Assembly: GCA_964542855.1 (NCBI GenBank)
Contig: CAZIWJ010000145.1
Location: 1-9,000, forward strand
DNA: 9,000 nucleotides
Direction of reading: 5' to 3'
DNA from: CAZIWJ01 sp964542855
GTDB taxonomy: Bacteria > Bacteroidota > Bacteroidia > Cytophagales > Cyclobacteriaceae
Part shown: piece after piece, positions 6,832-9,000 of the stretch
Numbering within the stretch: position 1 is the first letter of the stretch
Layout of the letters: each line of letters opens with the position of its first letter
The notes under the pieces: generated by a model
What the model saw: only the letters and a program-made list of their open reading frames with translations
What the model was told of the DNA's origin: nothing
Database searches by the model: none
Translations under genes and position numbers: made by a program

Positions 6832-8613
6832 TTACCGGGAAACCGTAATGCTGTCGTTTCCAATTAATATAGGTTCGCCAAACCGGCCTTCTTCCGGGCC
6901 ATTTTCCAGTTTCAGTACTCCCCGCGGGCAAACCGACGAACACACGCCACAGCCAACACAGGAAGAACGGATAATGTTTTGCCCGCGTTGTGCGTACCAG
7001 CGTACGTCAATGCCCATCTCACAGTAGGTAGAACAGTTTCCGCAGGAAATGCACTGTCCGCCGTTGGTGGTTATTCTGAACCTGGATTTAAACCGCTGTA
7101 TTATACCCAGGTAAGCGGCCAGCGGACACCCAAAACGGCACCACACCCGGTTACCCATAAAAGGGTAAAACCCGGTACCGATTACCCCCGCAAAACCCGC
7201 ACCAATAAAAAATCCGTAGGCCTCCGATACCTTGTAAGTATTAATTCCAAACAGTGAACCGCTGCCGCTATAAAAAGTATAAATCATTCCTGCCGTCATT
7301 ACTACTGCAAATACCAGTACCGAATGAATAGAGTAGCGCTCAAACTTCCAGGCATTTAATGATTTATCGGAAAGCTGGCGGTACGGATCGCCGAGGGTTT
7401 CGGCCAGCCCACCACAACCACACACCCAGGAACAGTACCAGCGTTTACCCACGAAGTAAGTCATTACCGGCACTCCAATTACAATTAGCATAATACCCCA
7501 GGCAACCATAAATAATCCCAGCGACCCTTCGTTGATCAGTTGGTTTAAATTGCTGGGAAAAAAGAAATCGTAGTCCAACGGCCAGATATTCTTGAAATCG
7601 AAGTATGGCCTGTTCAGGCGGATCATGATTTCGGGAATTAAAAAGGCAAAAGCCGTTTGAAAGAACATTACCGACCCTGTACGCACCAGGTGGTAATTGC
7701 TGTGCCGGTAGTGCATCATCATCCGGATGCCCATCACCAGGATGCACAAGGTGTACAGGAATCCGTAAAGGAAAAATTCACCTGCCTCACTTCCCTTCAA
7801 AAGGTAACTCAACGGATCAACCATAATAATCCAGTTCACCATATACTGGGGAAAGAAATACAGGAAGATGTAAAAGGTAATCAGGTACGAACCAATTAGC
7901 ACCCCCAGCCAGCCACGATTTTTAAAGCTGCTGAAAAAAATGCCGTTATTCTTTATCCCGGCCGGTGCAGATGCTTTGGGCAGGATATACATTAGCGCTC
8001 CCAGGATGATAACCAGGTAGGTGAGCAGGAAAACAGGGGTTGTATACTCCTGCACCACGCCCGACGATGCCTCGCGGGCAATCGACGTTTTCAGGGGTTT
8101 TAGTGCGTAGGAGCTAAAACCTTTCTGCTTAACTATATCCTTGTTGATGCTGGCTACTGTATTTTCCAACTGGCTTCTGAGCTGCTCGCTGCTATTGTAC
8201 GCCTTGCCGTCCATCCAGCCGGTATAATCGCCGGTAATTTTCTTTTTAAACGCCCCGGTTTCCTGGTCGGCATTAAACACTTCATCCAGTACGGCCAGTT
8301 GGTAGGTGTTTCCGGATAGCGATTCCATGATGTTGTTAACATCGGAAGGGGTAACCCTATACTTTTCGCGGATAAGGGTGTTGGCCTCGTCTATAGCTGA
8401 ATTCAGGTCGGAGAGAAACGGGAAGTTTAGGTTGTACTCCCGGTTCAGCATATCGGATGCAGTTTGCTTCAGGGCCGCCTGTTGGGCCTCATCACTTACC
8501 GTTTGTTCAATAACCTTCTGGTTAAGGGTATAAGTAGAAAAGAAGAAGCTAAGGTTAAAAAAACCAAAGCCCGCAATGAATAACGCGATGCCTAAGTGTT
8601 GCAGGATTTTCAT
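6832..8613 (-). CDS. NapH/NosR-like membrane polyferredoxin with a novel periplasmic domain
   Basis: A 593-residue membrane iron-sulfur protein. The visible helices are about 8-28, 193-212, 234-254, 278-298, 312-331, 365-388, 430-448 and 466-486. The positive-inside rule puts residues 29-192 in the periplasm and all cysteine motifs in the cytoplasm. The motifs are CSWVCGCGG (394-402) after helix 6, CRFGCP (492-497) after helix 8, and two ferredoxin-type [4Fe-4S] sites: C521-C524-C527-C531 and C552-C555-C558-C562-P. The paired CxxxC motifs plus ferredoxin sites are the layout of NapH, NosR and RdxA/CcoG proteins, which carry electrons at or across the membrane. The first motif has CxCGG where relatives have CP, and the first ferredoxin site has Glu after its last cysteine instead of Pro. 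The helical 164-residue periplasmic part matches no domain I recognise and has no NosR-like FMN-attachment motif. It starts 18 bases after the oxidoreductase gene with no Shine-Dalgarno sequence. The two probably form one electron-transfer unit; the final acceptor is unknown. Confidence 0.85.
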   Translation of the reverse strand: MKILQHLGIALFIAGFGFFNLSFFFSTYTLNQKVIEQTVSDEAQQAALKQTASDMLNREYNLNFPFLSDLNSAIDEANTLIREKYRVTPSDVNNIMESLSGNTYQLAVLDEVFNADQETGAFKKKITGDYTGWMDGKAYNSSEQLRSQLENTVASINKDIVKQKGFSSYALKPLKTSIAREASSGVVQEYTTPVFLLTYLVIILGALMYILPKASAPAGIKNNGIFFSSFKNRGWLGVLIGSYLITFYIFLYFFPQYMVNWIIMVDPLSYLLKGSEAGEFFLYGFLYTLCILVMGIRMMMHYRHSNYHLVRTGSVMFFQTAFAFLIPEIMIRLNRPYFDFKNIWPLDYDFFFPSNLNQLINEGSLGLFMVAWGIMLIVIGVPVMTYFVGKRWYCSWVCGCGGLAETLGDPYRQLSDKSLNAWKFERYSIHSVLVFAVVMTAGMIYTFYSGSGSLFGINTYKVSEAYGFFIGAGFAGVIGTGFYPFMGNRVWCRFGCPLAAYLGIIQRFKSRFRITTNGGQCISCGNCSTYCEMGIDVRWYAQRGQNIIRSSCVGCGVCSSVCPRGVLKLENGPEEGRFGEPILIGNDSITVSR

Positions 8614-8631
8614 GGTATTCTGTTTTATATT

Positions 8632-9000
8632 TTATAAACCAAAAATTGCCGAAACCACGTTTCGTTTGGTTTTAACCGCCAGATCGGGAAACTCCCGGTT
8701 AAACTGTTCCCTGATTTGCGGTTCGTAAGTTTTGAACAATTCAGGATTAAAGTTAGCCTTTCGCAGGTTTTTTACCACATCAGTAACCGGGGTGTGAGAT
8801 TTAATCCATCGATCGCACACTTCGTGGCGAAAGCGAATACCCATCAGGTTAAACCCCAGGATGTAGTGTTCTTGTTTATGGAATACCAGCCGCACTGCTT
8901 TTTCGCCATCGGGATGCTGCCAGTAAAAGTGATTTTCGTGCTCCTGTACTTCCGGCTTTACTTCCCCGTAAACCTGGTACTCAATATCGAAGAACTTGGC
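8632..9000 (-). CDS. Probable FAD/NAD(P)-dependent oxidoreductase, C-terminal part (cut by window edge)
   Basis: The open frame reaches the window edge without a stop, so only the last 122 residues are seen. It reads in from AKFFDIEYQVYGEV, and the apparent start at 8895 is just an internal GTG valine codon. The visible part resembles the C-terminal dimerisation domain of pyridine-nucleotide-disulfide type oxidoreductases: the strands KAVRLVFHKQEHYILGFNLM and IRFRHEVCDRWI, then a mainly helical tail rich in Phe, Lys and Glu. Its FAD and NAD(P) domains would lie to the right of the window, so the family call rests on this fragment and on its neighbour. The gene directly precedes the membrane polyferredoxin, which suggests that it feeds electrons from NAD(P)H into that protein (inference). 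Its true length, start and promoter are not visible. Confidence 0.5.
   Translation of the reverse strand, partial: AKFFDIEYQVYGEVKPEVQEHENHFYWQHPDGEKAVRLVFHKQEHYILGFNLMGIRFRHEVCDRWIKSHTPVTDVVKNLRKANFNPELFKTYEPQIREQFNREFPDLAVKTKRNVVSAIFGL

Overview
The window looks like a chromosomal segment from a member of the Bacteroidota. Three things suggest this: a promoter element of the TAnnTTTG type upstream of dnaN, the general lack of Shine-Dalgarno sequences before most genes, and a beta clamp ending in MPIMLNNYM (the last is from memory of the family, not a search). Base composition is moderate and looks even throughout. I see no insertion sequence, tRNA, rRNA, CRISPR array or other sign of recent transfer, and no gene that is clearly broken.

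Left part (1-1369, + strand): a rho-independent terminator at 34-66 closes a gene lying left of the window. A -7 promoter element at 191-198 then precedes dnaN (245-1369), which encodes the DNA polymerase III sliding clamp. dnaN runs convergently, across an 84-bp gap, into everything that follows.

Right part (1454-9000, - strand): eight genes run right to left, tightly packed. In order of transcription they are: the C-terminal end of a probable FAD/NAD(P)-dependent oxidoreductase (cut by the window edge); an eight-helix membrane polyferredoxin of the NapH/NosR type with an unrecognised periplasmic domain; a DPM1-like family 2 glycosyltransferase; a cellulose-synthase-like membrane family 2 glycosyltransferase; a GT-C type membrane mannosyltransferase-like protein; a rhodanese lipoprotein; a TIGR04282/DUF2064 glycosyltransferase-like protein; and a uracil-DNA glycosylase superfamily protein. 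The last six genes overlap or are separated by a single base (overlaps of 1, 17, 8 and 4 nt, and one 1-nt gap), which implies translational coupling. The only real break is 106 bp between the polyferredoxin and the DPM1-like gene, where a weak promoter and a pair of GTTAACC repeats can be seen.

How the genes may work together (inference): the DPM1-like enzyme would make a polyprenyl-phosphate sugar in the cytoplasm, and the GT-C protein would use that lipid donor on the outer face of the membrane. The processive CesA-like enzyme would make or extend a glycan or glycolipid. The oxidoreductase and polyferredoxin would pass electrons from NAD(P)H to the membrane. The lipoprotein rhodanese would act on a sulfur species in the cell envelope. 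The combination of a redox module, three glycosyltransferases, a periplasmic rhodanese and a TIGR04282 protein does not match a pathway I can name, and is the most interesting feature of the window.
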